Assembly (NCBI RefSeq): GCF_039710355.1
Contig: NZ_JBDKWZ010000010.1
Location: 62,001-126,000, forward strand
Reading direction: 5' to 3'
Length of the DNA: 64,000 nt
From: Rapidithrix thailandica
Lineage (GTDB): Bacteria > Bacteroidota > Bacteroidia > Cytophagales > Flammeovirgaceae
Shown here: piece by piece, positions 44,688 through 54,100 of the stretch
Numbering within the stretch: the first letter of the stretch is position 1
Layout of the letters: the number at the start of each line of letters is the position of its first letter
Position numbers and translations under genes: made by a program
Notes under the pieces: model-generated
Told to the model about the DNA's origin: nothing
Database searches by the model: none
Seen by the model: the letters and a program-made list of their open reading frames with translations, nothing else

Positions 44688-46247
44688 ATGGAATTTTTGG
44701 ATCAAGATTTAAAACAATTTGAAAGTAGAGGAATTAGCCTAACCACTGTAGAAGCTCAGATTAAGTGTTTTCAAAAGGGCTTTCCATATATGAAAGTAAC
44801 CCGGCCGGCCACTCTCGGTGACGGTATCCTGAACCTGGATGAAGATCAACTGGATGACTATATTGCTGCTTATGAACAAGCCCTTACACATAAATCGGTT
44901 CTGAAATTTGTACCCGCATCTGGTGCGGCTAGCCGTATGTTTAAGGCTTTATTTGAATGTATGGAGTCTTATCAAAATACGGAGGAGGATTATGCAAAAC
45001 TCAAAGGCAACCAGGGACCTCAATCGCTGTACACCTTTTTTAAGCAATTGGAAGATTTTGCATTTTTTGAAGACCTCAAAACAGTGTTCCGGCAAAATGA
45101 AGGAATGGAGTTGGAGGAGGCTCTCTTAAAAAGAAAATATGTCTCAATTTTGACTTCTCTGTTAACTGAGAAAGGTTTGAATTACGGTGCCTTGCCCAAA
45201 GGCTTGTTGAAGTTTCATTCATACTCTTCCGAATCCCGGACTCCGGTAGAAGAACACTTGGTGGAAGGAGCGAATTATGCCAAGGGAAAGAATGCCCAGG
45301 TTCAGTTACATTTTACCGTGTCTTTAGAACATGAAGAGGGCTTTCAGGCGTTGCTTGATGAAGTTCGTCAGCAGTACGAAACAGCATTTGATGTTAAGTA
45401 TCGGATTTCCTTTTCCCATCAAAAACCGTCTACGGATACTCTTGCCGTGGACTTGCAGAATCAGCCGTTTCGATTGGCCGATAATTCTATCTTCTTCCGG
45501 CCCGGAGGGCATGGGGCCTTGATTGAAAATTTGGCAGAAGTAAACGCTGATTACGTATTTATTAAAAACATCGATAATGTGGTGCCCGACCGCTTGAAAG
45601 AGATTACTTATAAGTATAAAAAAGCTTTGGGAGGAGTATTGGTGTCTTACCAAGAGCGGATTTTTGCCTATTTGAATAAGTTGGAGCAAATGGAAAACGG
45701 GGAAAATGAGGGGTTACTAGCAGAAATTTTAACCTTTTTGGAAGACGAACTGAATATAAGGCGCCCTGCCGGAGAAAGTTTGCAAACAGGCTTAGAACAA
45801 CTGGAATATTGCAAAGCTAAGCTAAACCGGCCCATAAGAGTTTGCGGAATGGTGAAAAATGAAGGTGAGCCGGGAGGAGGCCCTTTCTGGGCTATTAATG
45901 CCGACCAAACGGAAAGTCTACAAATTGTGGAAAGTGCCCAATTGGATATGGACCAGACCGCCGTTCAGCATATCGTAAAGAAAGCGACACATTTCAACCC
46001 GGTGGACCTTGTGTGTGCCATCAAAGATTACCAAGGAAAATCCTTTGATTTAGGGCAGTATATTGATCCCCAAACAGGTTTTATTTCCCATAAATCAAAA
46101 GATGGAAGAGCCTTGAAAGCATTGGAATTGCCAGGCTTGTGGAATGGGGCAATGTCTGATTGGATCACTTTGTTTGTAGAGGTGCCGATTATTACATTTA
46201 ACCCGGTCAAAACAGTGAATGACTTGTTAAGAGAGACGCATCAATAG
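44688..46247 (+). CDS. DUF4301-family protein
   Basis: I start at the ATG at 44688 (MEFLDQDLKQFESRGI); a TTG 36 bp upstream gives no better fit. The 519-residue cytosolic protein matches DUF4301: VEAQIKCFQKGFPYMKVTRPATLGDGI, KFVPASGAASRMFKALFE, FHSYS, FRPGGHGALIENLAEVNADYVFIKNIDNVVPD and RVCGMVKNEGEPGGGPFW. Several of these echo nucleotidyltransferases of the UDP-sugar pyrophosphorylase type: a Gly/Ala-rich loop ending in Arg (SGAASRMFK), a GHG followed by a long helix, and a KNIDN segment where those enzymes have NVDN. Function is formally unknown. Confidence 0.88.
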   Translation: MEFLDQDLKQFESRGISLTTVEAQIKCFQKGFPYMKVTRPATLGDGILNLDEDQLDDYIAAYEQALTHKSVLKFVPASGAASRMFKALFECMESYQNTEEDYAKLKGNQGPQSLYTFFKQLEDFAFFEDLKTVFRQNEGMELEEALLKRKYVSILTSLLTEKGLNYGALPKGLLKFHSYSSESRTPVEEHLVEGANYAKGKNAQVQLHFTVSLEHEEGFQALLDEVRQQYETAFDVKYRISFSHQKPSTDTLAVDLQNQPFRLADNSIFFRPGGHGALIENLAEVNADYVFIKNIDNVVPDRLKEITYKYKKALGGVLVSYQERIFAYLNKLEQMENGENEGLLAEILTFLEDELNIRRPAGESLQTGLEQLEYCKAKLNRPIRVCGMVKNEGEPGGGPFWAINADQTESLQIVESAQLDMDQTAVQHIVKKATHFNPVDLVCAIKDYQGKSFDLGQYIDPQTGFISHKSKDGRALKALELPGLWNGAMSDWITLFVEVPIITFNPVKTVNDLLRETHQ

Positions 46248-46334
46248 TTTCTGGCCGGGAGCCGGAATGTTTTCGTATTGGCTTGTGTACTACTGCAAAA
46301 AATAGCGTAAACGATTCTGATACTTAAAAAATGT

Positions 46335-46366
46335 CTGGGGAGTGCGACAGTTGTCTAACTCCCCGG
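46335..46366. terminator. Terminator between DUF4301 and TPR genes
   Basis: A 9-bp GC-rich stem (CTGGGGAGT / ACTCCCCGG, one G-U pair) is flanked by T runs in both directions. The stop codon of the leftward TPR gene lies in its loop. Confidence 0.7.
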
Positions 46367-46861
46367 AGTGTTTTTAATCCCCAGTTTTTGACAGAGACTT
46401 TCAATCTGTTGGGTCAAACCTTTCTGGTGAGGTACGATGCCCTTGAGTTCTTGCAAAGTAGCTAATGCCATCTTCTCAGCGCCCAATTCCATATAGATGG
46501 TTGCCAACCCGGAGATGGCCCCAAAATGACGGGGTTCTAAAGCCAGTGTCCGGCAAATATCCCAAATGGATGCTTTAAAGCTGCCTCTCAAGTAATATGC
46601 CGTGGCCCTTTTATTCCAACCTTCGGCATAATCCGGAAAGTATTCAACTACTTCGGTGAAAATTTTGATGGCGTCATTATAGGCCTCCATTGCCAGTTGC
46701 TCTGAGCCGTATTTCATCAATTGATTGATATCCGGAGAGCCTGTTTGCATCCATATCTCCCAGATTTGCTTTTGTAGATCGTCTATGGAAGTCTGTGATT
46801 CTGCAACTTGCAATTGTTCAAATAGTTGATTCAATTCTTCCCGTTGATTACTTTTACTCAT
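46355..46861 (-). CDS. TPR-repeat protein, soluble
   Basis: This 168-residue protein has no signal peptide. Three tetratricopeptide repeats fill residues about 55-160 (NQLMKYGSEQLAMEAYNDAIKIFTEVVEYFPDYAEGWNKRATAYYLRGSFKASIWDICRTLALEPRHFGAISGLATIYMELGAEKMALATLQEL, read as consecutive helix pairs). The N-terminus is a charged helix. It should be a protein-interaction module in the cytoplasm. Neighbours give no clue to its partner. Family assignment is safe; specific role unknown. Confidence 0.85.
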   Translation of the reverse strand: MSKSNQREELNQLFEQLQVAESQTSIDDLQKQIWEIWMQTGSPDINQLMKYGSEQLAMEAYNDAIKIFTEVVEYFPDYAEGWNKRATAYYLRGSFKASIWDICRTLALEPRHFGAISGLATIYMELGAEKMALATLQELKGIVPHQKGLTQQIESLCQKLGIKNTPGS

Positions 46862-47279
46862 TCTTCAAAGGATTTTTCTGCTAAACTTTTGTGTTTGCTT
46901 TTTGTGACTAACCTGTCTTTCAAAAAGGATAGTTTCTTTGGTTTAGTTCGAGTTATTGGATGCTGCGTTGGGCAAAGTAAATAACAAGTTCATTGTATTG
47001 AATGGTTATTATAAGAAACAAATTTTTGACTTCTTTGTTAGATTTATTTTTTTCAATTACTGTGTTTGTAAAAAAGAAAAGGATTGAAAAGTACTTCATA
47101 TTTTCAATTCTTTTTAGGTATAGTTACCAAATTCAAAATCCTTGTAAGGGTCGGTAACGGTTTGAATTCGAGCTTTTTTTATTATTACTATTTCCTCTGT
47201 TTTGCATGAGGTGAAAAAAAGAAATATTGAATTGCCTTGATAGAACTATATTGAGTTGAAAAAATGAAAAGCATGGTGC
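46862..47279. other. Intergenic region with one hairpin
   Basis: 420 AT-rich bases without a gene-like frame. The only structure is the terminator-like hairpin at 47077-47115. Confidence 0.45.
47077..47115 (-). terminator. Probable terminator of the 90-residue unknown
   Basis: A 14-bp stem (AAAAGGATTGAAAA and its complement, one G-U pair) has a 10-nt loop. On the minus strand it is followed by CTTTTT, 165 bp after that gene's stop. Confidence 0.6.
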
Positions 47280-47552
47280 TTATTGATCTAGTTTTTCTCT
47301 CAAAAGAGCAATCAATTCGTCTTTATCCGCAAGTTGATCTTTTAATAATTGAACCTCCTCTTTCAGCGCATTGACTTGGTTTTGAAGTTCCGAATGAGGA
47401 TTGTCATTTGACTTGTACTTACGGAGAATATGTAAATATTCATCCACTTTGGAAGAGTCTTTATTGGGATCTGATTTCCAGATTAGTCCCTCTGCCACCC
47501 CCATAAAAAAGGCGGTAGCGATCTCACTGAAATTTTCTTTTGGATTTGCCAT
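47280..47552 (-). CDS. Small soluble unknown with coiled-coil end
   Basis: This 90-residue protein starts MANPKENFSEIATAFFMGVAEGLIW and ends in a heptad-patterned helix (ELQNQVNALKEEVQLLKDQLADKDELIALLREKL, residues about 53-88), a clear coiled coil. It has no signal peptide. Its ATG lies 25 bp from a divergent short frame. A small regulatory or scaffold role is possible, but nothing identifies the function. Confidence 0.7.
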   Translation of the reverse strand: MANPKENFSEIATAFFMGVAEGLIWKSDPNKDSSKVDEYLHILRKYKSNDNPHSELQNQVNALKEEVQLLKDQLADKDELIALLREKLDQ

Positions 47553-47577
47553 AATAAATGTCAGAGCTATATTAGAA

Positions 47578-47733
47578 ATGAAGTGGTTTACACGTATGGT
47601 TTTTGACCGAAAATGGAATCAAAACCGGCTCATCAAGGCACTTTTTGAAGAGAATAGCCAAAAAGCTATTGTCGAAAAAAGTAACACAGAGGAGGCGTTT
47701 TTGAAACATTTTTCAGGAAAAGAAAAAGTTTAA
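47578..47733 (+). CDS. Possible 51-residue basic protein
   Basis: An ATG-to-TAA frame divergent from the coiled-coil gene encodes a charged, helical peptide (MKWFTRMVFDRKWNQNRLI, later KSNTEEAFLKHFSGKEKV) with 10 Lys and several Arg. The frame continues upstream through the neighbour, but only this part lies outside it. Composition is protein-like; no family is known. Confidence 0.35.
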   Translation: MKWFTRMVFDRKWNQNRLIKALFEENSQKAIVEKSNTEEAFLKHFSGKEKV

Positions 47734-47798
47734 TTCACTTCAATAACAATTTCTTTAGGATGTAAAATCCATTGCTGGTACCAAAGGGGGTAAATATG

Positions 47799-48293
47799 TT
47801 ATTCTACAAAGGGGTTGCCGGCATTGGATTGGTTACTATCAAATACCCGGATGGCGATCACTTGTGCCTCAGCAGTTATTTCTCCCTCTGCATACACGTT
47901 ACACTTCATGGTTGTTTTCTTCCCTTTTACCTCTTCCACCACGGCTCTGAGCTCTATGGGTTTGTTGTTAGGGGTCGGTCTAAGATATTTCACCGTTATG
48001 GTTCCGGTAGCGTACCGGTACACCGGGTTTGAGTCCAATGAACGGTTTTCAATTTTGTATGCATAAGCCATGGCCGAACACATACAATGGCAGTCGATGA
48101 GTGTGGCTAAAATCCCTCCGTTCAGCAAATTGGCCCATCCGTGGTATTTTTCTTCGGAACTCCATCGGCACACGGCTTCTTCTCCTTCCCAGTAACTTTT
48201 TATTTGTAAACCCTCCGGATTGTTATTTCCACAACCGAAACATACATTCCCAGGCATAAAATCCTGAAAGTAGATTTTTTCCTCTGTCGTCAT
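47799..48293 (-). CDS. PaaI-type hotdog thioesterase
   Basis: I start at the ATG at 48293 (MTTEEKIYFQDFMPGNVCFGCG); the longer frame upstream encodes an unlikely hydrophobic leader. The 164-residue protein has the opening CFGCGNNNPEGLQIK, the hotdog helix core KYHGWANLLNGGILATLIDCHCMCSAMA and the late strand TVKYLRPTPNNKPIELRAVVEEVKGKKTTMKCNVY. These match the acyl-CoA thioesterase PaaI/YigI branch of the hotdog fold. It probably hydrolyses a CoA thioester of unknown identity. It sits on its own, upstream genes being separated by a terminator. Confidence 0.88.
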   Translation of the reverse strand: MTTEEKIYFQDFMPGNVCFGCGNNNPEGLQIKSYWEGEEAVCRWSSEEKYHGWANLLNGGILATLIDCHCMCSAMAYAYKIENRSLDSNPVYRYATGTITVKYLRPTPNNKPIELRAVVEEVKGKKTTMKCNVYAEGEITAEAQVIAIRVFDSNQSNAGNPFVE

Positions 48294-48412
48294 AAAGATT
48301 AGTAGTCTGTTTTTATGTGTTTGGACAAAATTGACTAATAAGCGCCTGTGCTCCTTTTGCTTCATTGAATATTTAAACTTATGAATAGCAGGACACAGAA
48401 GTATCAAAATAA

Positions 48413-48450
48413 AAAAAACTAATGACTTGACAGGCAAATCATTAGTTTTT
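48413..48450 (-). terminator. Terminator after the FKBP gene
   Basis: An 11-bp stem (AAAACTAATGA / TCATTAGTTTT) with a 13-nt loop has A and T runs on both sides. It lies 32 bp beyond the stop of the leftward FKBP gene. Confidence 0.85.
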
Positions 48451-48481
48451 CTTATGTCGTAAGAACGTTTTATTTATTTTC

Positions 48482-49195
48482 TTACTTAGATTCTTTTACA
48501 ATTTCCAACAATTCGATCTCAAAGATCAGGGTCGCATTGGCAGGGATAGGTCCTCCCGGACGTACATTTGTACTATATGCCAATTCGGTAGGAATGAATA
48601 CTTTCCATTTAGAACCTACAGACATCAATTGCAATATTTCAGTCCATCCTTTGATTACTTGAGTCACTCCGAAAGTAGCCGGTTCACCTCTTTCTACGGA
48701 ACTGTCAAAAACGGTACCGTCAATCAAAGTACCATGATAGTGTACTTTTACTTTGTCTTCCGTAGTCGGTTTTTCTCCATTGCCTTCGTTCAAGACTTGA
48801 TATTGTAAACCATTCTCCAAACTTACAATTCCTTCGATTTTGGCATTTTCTTCCAAAAACTTTTGTCCTTTTTCCAGGTTCTCTTGGTTGTCTTTATTTT
48901 GCTTTGCCATCATATAGGTTTGGATGTTTTGTCCGGCTTCCTCTTGACTACATAGCAATTCTTTATCTGCAAGAACATCTTGGATGGCTTTTGATATAAT
49001 TTCAGTATCCAAGTCGTCTTTTAAACCCGAAGACTTAAGACCACTACCAATGTTGACACCGATACTATAGCTGATTTTTTGCTTTTCTTCATTCATGTCT
49101 ACACTAATATCCTCGGCACTTTGATTTTGCTTACATGACCATGCCGTTGTAGCAAGTGCAATAAAGATAAAAAACCGTTTTGGAAATCTTACCAT
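48482..49195 (-). CDS. FKBP-type peptidyl-prolyl isomerase lipoprotein
   Basis: This 237-residue lipoprotein has a lipobox at TAWSC (Cys21). Residues about 30-125 form the FKBP N-terminal dimerisation domain (KISYSIGVNIGSGLKSSG, DTEIISKAIQDVLADKELL). Residues about 130-235 form the catalytic FK506-binding domain (EDKVKVHYHGTLIDGTVFDSSVERGEPATFGVTQVIKGWTEILQLMSVGSKWKVFIP, ending IFEIELLEI), with the aromatic pocket residues present. This is the FkpA/Mip arrangement: a periplasmic or membrane-anchored folding helper. Confidence 0.95.
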   Translation of the reverse strand: MVRFPKRFFIFIALATTAWSCKQNQSAEDISVDMNEEKQKISYSIGVNIGSGLKSSGLKDDLDTEIISKAIQDVLADKELLCSQEEAGQNIQTYMMAKQNKDNQENLEKGQKFLEENAKIEGIVSLENGLQYQVLNEGNGEKPTTEDKVKVHYHGTLIDGTVFDSSVERGEPATFGVTQVIKGWTEILQLMSVGSKWKVFIPTELAYSTNVRPGGPIPANATLIFEIELLEIVKESK

Positions 49196-49366
49196 GGTGA
49201 TTTTTGAATTAATCAGATTTTAGAATTCGTTTAAAAATGCAAATTAACTTAAAATGTAGAAAAAGTAAGGAACTCAGAAGATTTTATCTTTTATTAAGAA
49301 ATTGAGAAAGTGTATTGATAGGCACTCTGTATTGCTTGAAGTTCCCTCTTCGCTTTTTCAGGAAAA

Positions 49367-50800
49367 TTACTGATTTTTCGTTTCGACTGCCAAGGATTCT
49401 ACTTTTTCCAATAGGGAATCCAAGGCCTCTCGATTAAAAACAGTGCCTCTCATAATAACGGTTTGAATGTCCCGGGTGGCTTTGATATCGTGCAAGGGGT
49501 TGGTATTCAATATCAAAATATCCGCAGACTTTCCCTTTTCAATACTTCCATATCGATCCGAGTTGCCAAAGTAGCGGGTTCCATTGATGGTTGCAGCCTG
49601 TAATGCTTGTAAAGGTGTGAGCCCTGCATTTACATACAGCTCAATTTCAGTATGTAAGCCTATTCCGGGATATACATAGGAGTTGAGAAAGCCCGCATCC
49701 GTTCCGGCAATGATGTTTACTCCGGCCTTTTGTAACAATGGTAAGAGGGCACTGGTTTTGGCATATTGCTCCCTGCGTTTGTCAAAATCTTCTCGGGTGG
49801 CTCCTTCCAGACTTTTTACTCTTCCTGCATAGGTTTTGATAAGGCCGCCTCCCAAATATTTCAGGTAATCGTCCTGAGTGGGATTGTGCTTGTCCCAATT
49901 GGCAAAGGTATAAGTCATATTTATGGTAGGGACTACAGCTGTTTGGTTTTCTGCCAGTTTACGGTAGACATTTAAAGCATATTCTTTATCAAAACTTTCA
50001 TTGATCTCCTCCCGGGCTACCCAGAAAGATAGCTTTTTAGCAGCGTATAAATCTGAGATTTCTTTGTCGCGCTTCGAGCCGGCTTTCAAGAGGTACGATA
50101 AATGTTCTACAGAGCTTAAACCGGCATCCGACAGCTCTCCCAAGGGTACGGAAAACGGAATATGACCGGATACTGGGAGATGACGCTTCCGGGCTTCTTT
50201 GACCGCTGTTACAAATAACTCGGGGCTTAAGGTATTGTCCGTGATTTTTACAAAATCTACTTGAATTTTTTCCAATGAATCCATTGCCTGGAGCATTTCT
50301 TCTTCCGTTCCTACTTCCAAGTCGCCAGGCCATACGGAGTTGATTCCTTCGATTTTAGGACCTGCGGTAAATACTTTTGGCCCTAATAGCTTTCCTTGGT
50401 TGATGGCTTTGCGCCATTCGAGTACGCTGGGGCTGATGTCTGCTGCGGCATCGCGTACAGCCGTAATGCCATGTGCAACATACAGAGGAAGGAGGTTTTT
50501 GTTTTCTTGTATCAAGGTATCATCTCCAAAGTGCACGTGCATGTCCCAAAGGCCGGGGATAAGGAATTTTCCGGGAGCGGTTATTACTTCTTTTGCCTGA
50601 TAGGTATTCGCTTCAGAAGCATTAATAATTGCCTGAATTGTGTCAGCACTAATTACCAACGCTCTCTCTTGTATCAGTTCTCCCGATTTAACATCAACTA
50701 TAGTAGCTCCGGTAATCAAGAGATCTACTGAGGTCTTTTTTTCCGGTTGGCAGGCCAAAAGCAACCAACAAGCAAAGAAGGTGTACAATAATCTTTTCAT
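49367..50800 (-). CDS. Amidohydrolase-family lipoprotein
   Basis: I start at the ATG at 50800 (MKRLLYTFFACWLLLACQ); the longer frame upstream has no support. The 477-residue product has a lipobox Cys at 17. The metal-dependent amidohydrolase fold shows GLWDMHVHF (His88, His90), PVSGHIPFSVPL, LSSVEHLSYL and GTDAGFLNSYVYPG with its metal-binding Asp. The usual family end follows: LTPLQALQAATINGTRYFG, KGKSADILILNTNPL. It is of the imidazolonepropionase/prolidase-like group, so it may hydrolyse a peptide or cyclic amide in the periplasm. Its start faces the hybrid regulator at 51159. Confidence 0.92.
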   Translation of the reverse strand: MKRLLYTFFACWLLLACQPEKKTSVDLLITGATIVDVKSGELIQERALVISADTIQAIINASEANTYQAKEVITAPGKFLIPGLWDMHVHFGDDTLIQENKNLLPLYVAHGITAVRDAAADISPSVLEWRKAINQGKLLGPKVFTAGPKIEGINSVWPGDLEVGTEEEMLQAMDSLEKIQVDFVKITDNTLSPELFVTAVKEARKRHLPVSGHIPFSVPLGELSDAGLSSVEHLSYLLKAGSKRDKEISDLYAAKKLSFWVAREEINESFDKEYALNVYRKLAENQTAVVPTINMTYTFANWDKHNPTQDDYLKYLGGGLIKTYAGRVKSLEGATREDFDKRREQYAKTSALLPLLQKAGVNIIAGTDAGFLNSYVYPGIGLHTEIELYVNAGLTPLQALQAATINGTRYFGNSDRYGSIEKGKSADILILNTNPLHDIKATRDIQTVIMRGTVFNREALDSLLEKVESLAVETKNQ

Positions 50801-51158
50801 TTTTGAAAATAGTAGTTGTATATGAATTTTTATCAACAGACTAAAGTATATGAAAAAATCTAATTTAATCCTTTCTTGTGAGGTTCCGGGCAAAGTTTGT
50901 AGATAAGTACAAGGGTAAATATAAGTTGTTATCGGTATAAATATTTCCCTATATTTTTTGATTTTAAAAAAAATAATGTTAATTAAAGTCTCTTCTTTCA
51001 CTAGCGAATGAAATCAATTCCTCATTAGGATTCTCAACATTCAATACCTACTCGTGAACTTCATAGTACGACTAACCTTCAATGGATAAAGTGTATTAAA
51101 TCTCCTTTGAAGAGTGACTTTCTATGTTTGAATTTTACTACTTCACCATTTGATTTTA
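50801..51158. other. Divergent promoter region, amidohydrolase / hybrid regulator
   Basis: About 360 very AT-rich bases containing both promoters. I see no distinct operator or hairpin. Confidence 0.45.
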
Positions 51159-54100
51159 ATGGATATGGTCTGTTCCTTGAATTTGTCTCAATGCATAAGC
51201 AAAATCTTGCTGGGAGTTTGTTTCGGCACTTTTATTATTCAAACAGGGTACGCCCAACTCAAACCCGAATGGAATGAATACAAAGAAGCTCAGGGGCTGG
51301 CCTCTAATTACATTTATAAAATGAAAGAAGGCCGGAACGGGGCCTTATGGCTGGCTACCGAAAATGGCTTGGTAAAATTTGACGGTTATCGTTCTGTCGT
51401 AATTCCGGAACTTAAAGATAGCTTGGACCGGCCTGTTCCGGTTTACGGAATGCATTTTATGCCGAATCGGCAATTGTGGCTAGGAACTAAAAACGGACTG
51501 AAAATCTATGACCTCTTAAATCAAGAAGTTTGGGATGCTATTCTACCTACCGCTCCCGTTGGCGATATTGTTTACTTGGGGAATCAAAAAGCGCTAGCCC
51601 GATATTCTAAGGGCTTGTATTTTATTGAATTGGACGAGGCTTTTCATCCGGTGGGTTATCAGGTGATTGATCTTGCGTTTTTTACCAAAATCCAAAAGGA
51701 AATTACACTCAAAGCATTGTATGTGGCGAAAGAGGAGGTTTTTTTGTCGTTGAATGGTTATGGCGTAATCAAAGGAAAATTGGCGGATTTGGGGCAATGG
51801 GAAAAATTCGAACTCATTACCAAATCCATGGCTTCAGAAGTCCATCCGTTTCTTTACGGCTATACGATTAGCCCTTTACCTGCAGACCGGCTCTTGATCA
51901 ATTTCGCTCAGGAAGGATTGTTTATATATGATGTCCTTTCGGAGAAACTGGAAAAGGTGCCGGGACTTAATTGTTTTGACGATCCCGGTCTTGGCTATAT
52001 TTCAGCAGTCTATTATCACCAAGGTAATCTATACTTTTCTGCCATTGGCAAAGGCTTGTGCCGTAAGTCGCTGACAGACCCCTCTCATCCCATTGAACGG
52101 ATTAGCTTTGAAGCCATCCCACAGTTTAATTTTATGGATGATATCATTTCCAGCATTTATGTGCGGGGAAACATGCTTTGGATAGGTACTTTGGGTGATG
52201 GTTTGAAAAATGCAGCATTACAACCCAAAGGACTTTCAGTCATTCCTTTACAAAGTCATATAGGGCAACGAACCAGTATTTATAGTGTAAAAGCTGATCA
52301 GCAAGGAGCCCTTTTGGTAGGTAGTTTTGGAAAGGGTGTATTATTATTGGATTCATTGCACAAGGAAGATGTGCATATCGAAACCATCAACCAAGCTCAT
52401 AACCGTTTACTATTGCCATCCGACAGCATTAGCGAATTTCACTTTGACCAAAAGGGAAATTTTTGGATCGGTACGTATAAAGGAGTCTGCTTTTATACAA
52501 GAGAACAATACCAGCAATTAAAAAAAGGGGCTGTGATTCGTCCGAAAATATACTCGTCTCAAAGTGGCTTGTCTTCCGAATTAGTGAATGATCTTTTTGA
52601 GGATGCCAGTGGCAATATGTATTTCACTACATATGCAGGGTTGAATTTTTTAAACCTTCAAAATGATCAAATAAGCAATGCCTGGAATGACAAAACCAAG
52701 GCGTATTTTCCTAAAGTACCTTTGTATTACGGAGAGTTTTTAAGGGACAGTAGTATGGTGTTGTTTAGTCACTGGCTGAATGCCATGTTGCGGAAGGATA
52801 GTTTGGTTAGTCTCGGTCCCATCTTTCCGGATACTTATGATGTTTATATTTTTCATTCGGTGAGTGAGAAAAACATTTCTTGGTTGGCTACTAACAAAGG
52901 ACTGTATAAATACGATCATCATACGCAAACCACGGTCGACTTTGCTGCAAAAGCGTTTTTCAGAAACAAAAAAATCAATGCCATTACTTGCGATCAAACC
53001 GGAACGTTGTGGATGGGGACCAATCAAGGCATCTTTTCCTTTCAGCCGGCTACCGGGGCCACCGAGCAGTACAAAGTGCCGGGAACCAAGGGCTGGCCTT
53101 TCATTCACTATGGAGCGGTAAGCAGCGATGCGGAGGGCAATGTCTATTTCGGAAGTAACAAAGGGGTGATTCGAATTAATACGCAAGAATTGACTCAGAG
53201 TGCTTCTGCCTGCTTGGCTACTTGCCGTATTCTTATTTCCGGTATTCTAATTAATGAAGTTCCGCTTAATCAGGAGCAGCTTCTTTTGGAACCGGGAACA
53301 GTTCCTCTGAAAGTAAAGGACCAGGATGTGGTCAATATATTGTTGGGTTTTCCCATTCATCACCTTCAAGATAATTTACGGTTTGAATATTCTCTGGATA
53401 AGAAAACCTGGTATTCTCTTGACCCGGCATATCCTCATGTACTGTTGTATCACTTGAAGCCCGGTACGTATGATTTGCAATTACGGGCTGTAAAATACGG
53501 AAAACCTATTACCAACACGCATCTTCCTTTGCAAGTATTAGGGCCTTGGTATTTGCGTTGGTGGGCTTGTATGGTTTATCTTCTGTGTCTTGGTTTGCTT
53601 GTTGCATTTTACTTTCGCTACCGCATGCAAAAAGTGCATTTGCAACAGCAATTAATTTTGGAACAATTGGCCTTGGAGCATCAAAAGAAAATCAATACGG
53701 TAAAACTGGATTTTATCGCACATGTCTCTCATGAATTGCGTACACCACTGACCTTGATTCTCAATGATATAGAGCGAATGTACCGGACAAGTGGCGAGAA
53801 TGTGAACGAATACCTCTCTAAAATTCGAAAAAACACCCTTCGTTTGAAAAAGCTGGCCAATGAGTTGATTGATGTTAGAAAAGAAGGAAAAGCCCCGGGG
53901 AAATTTTTGGTGGGAGAATATGAACTTTTGGGTTTTGTAGAAGAAACAATGGAGATGTTCCGGTCCGTAGCCGATAAAAACCAAATTCACTTTTACTTTC
54001 ACACCTCCCTTTCCAAGGTTTTGATTTGGTTTAATAAAGACCAATTGGAAAAAGTACTTTTTAATTTGTTGTCCAATGCTTTTAAATATACTCCGGCTAA

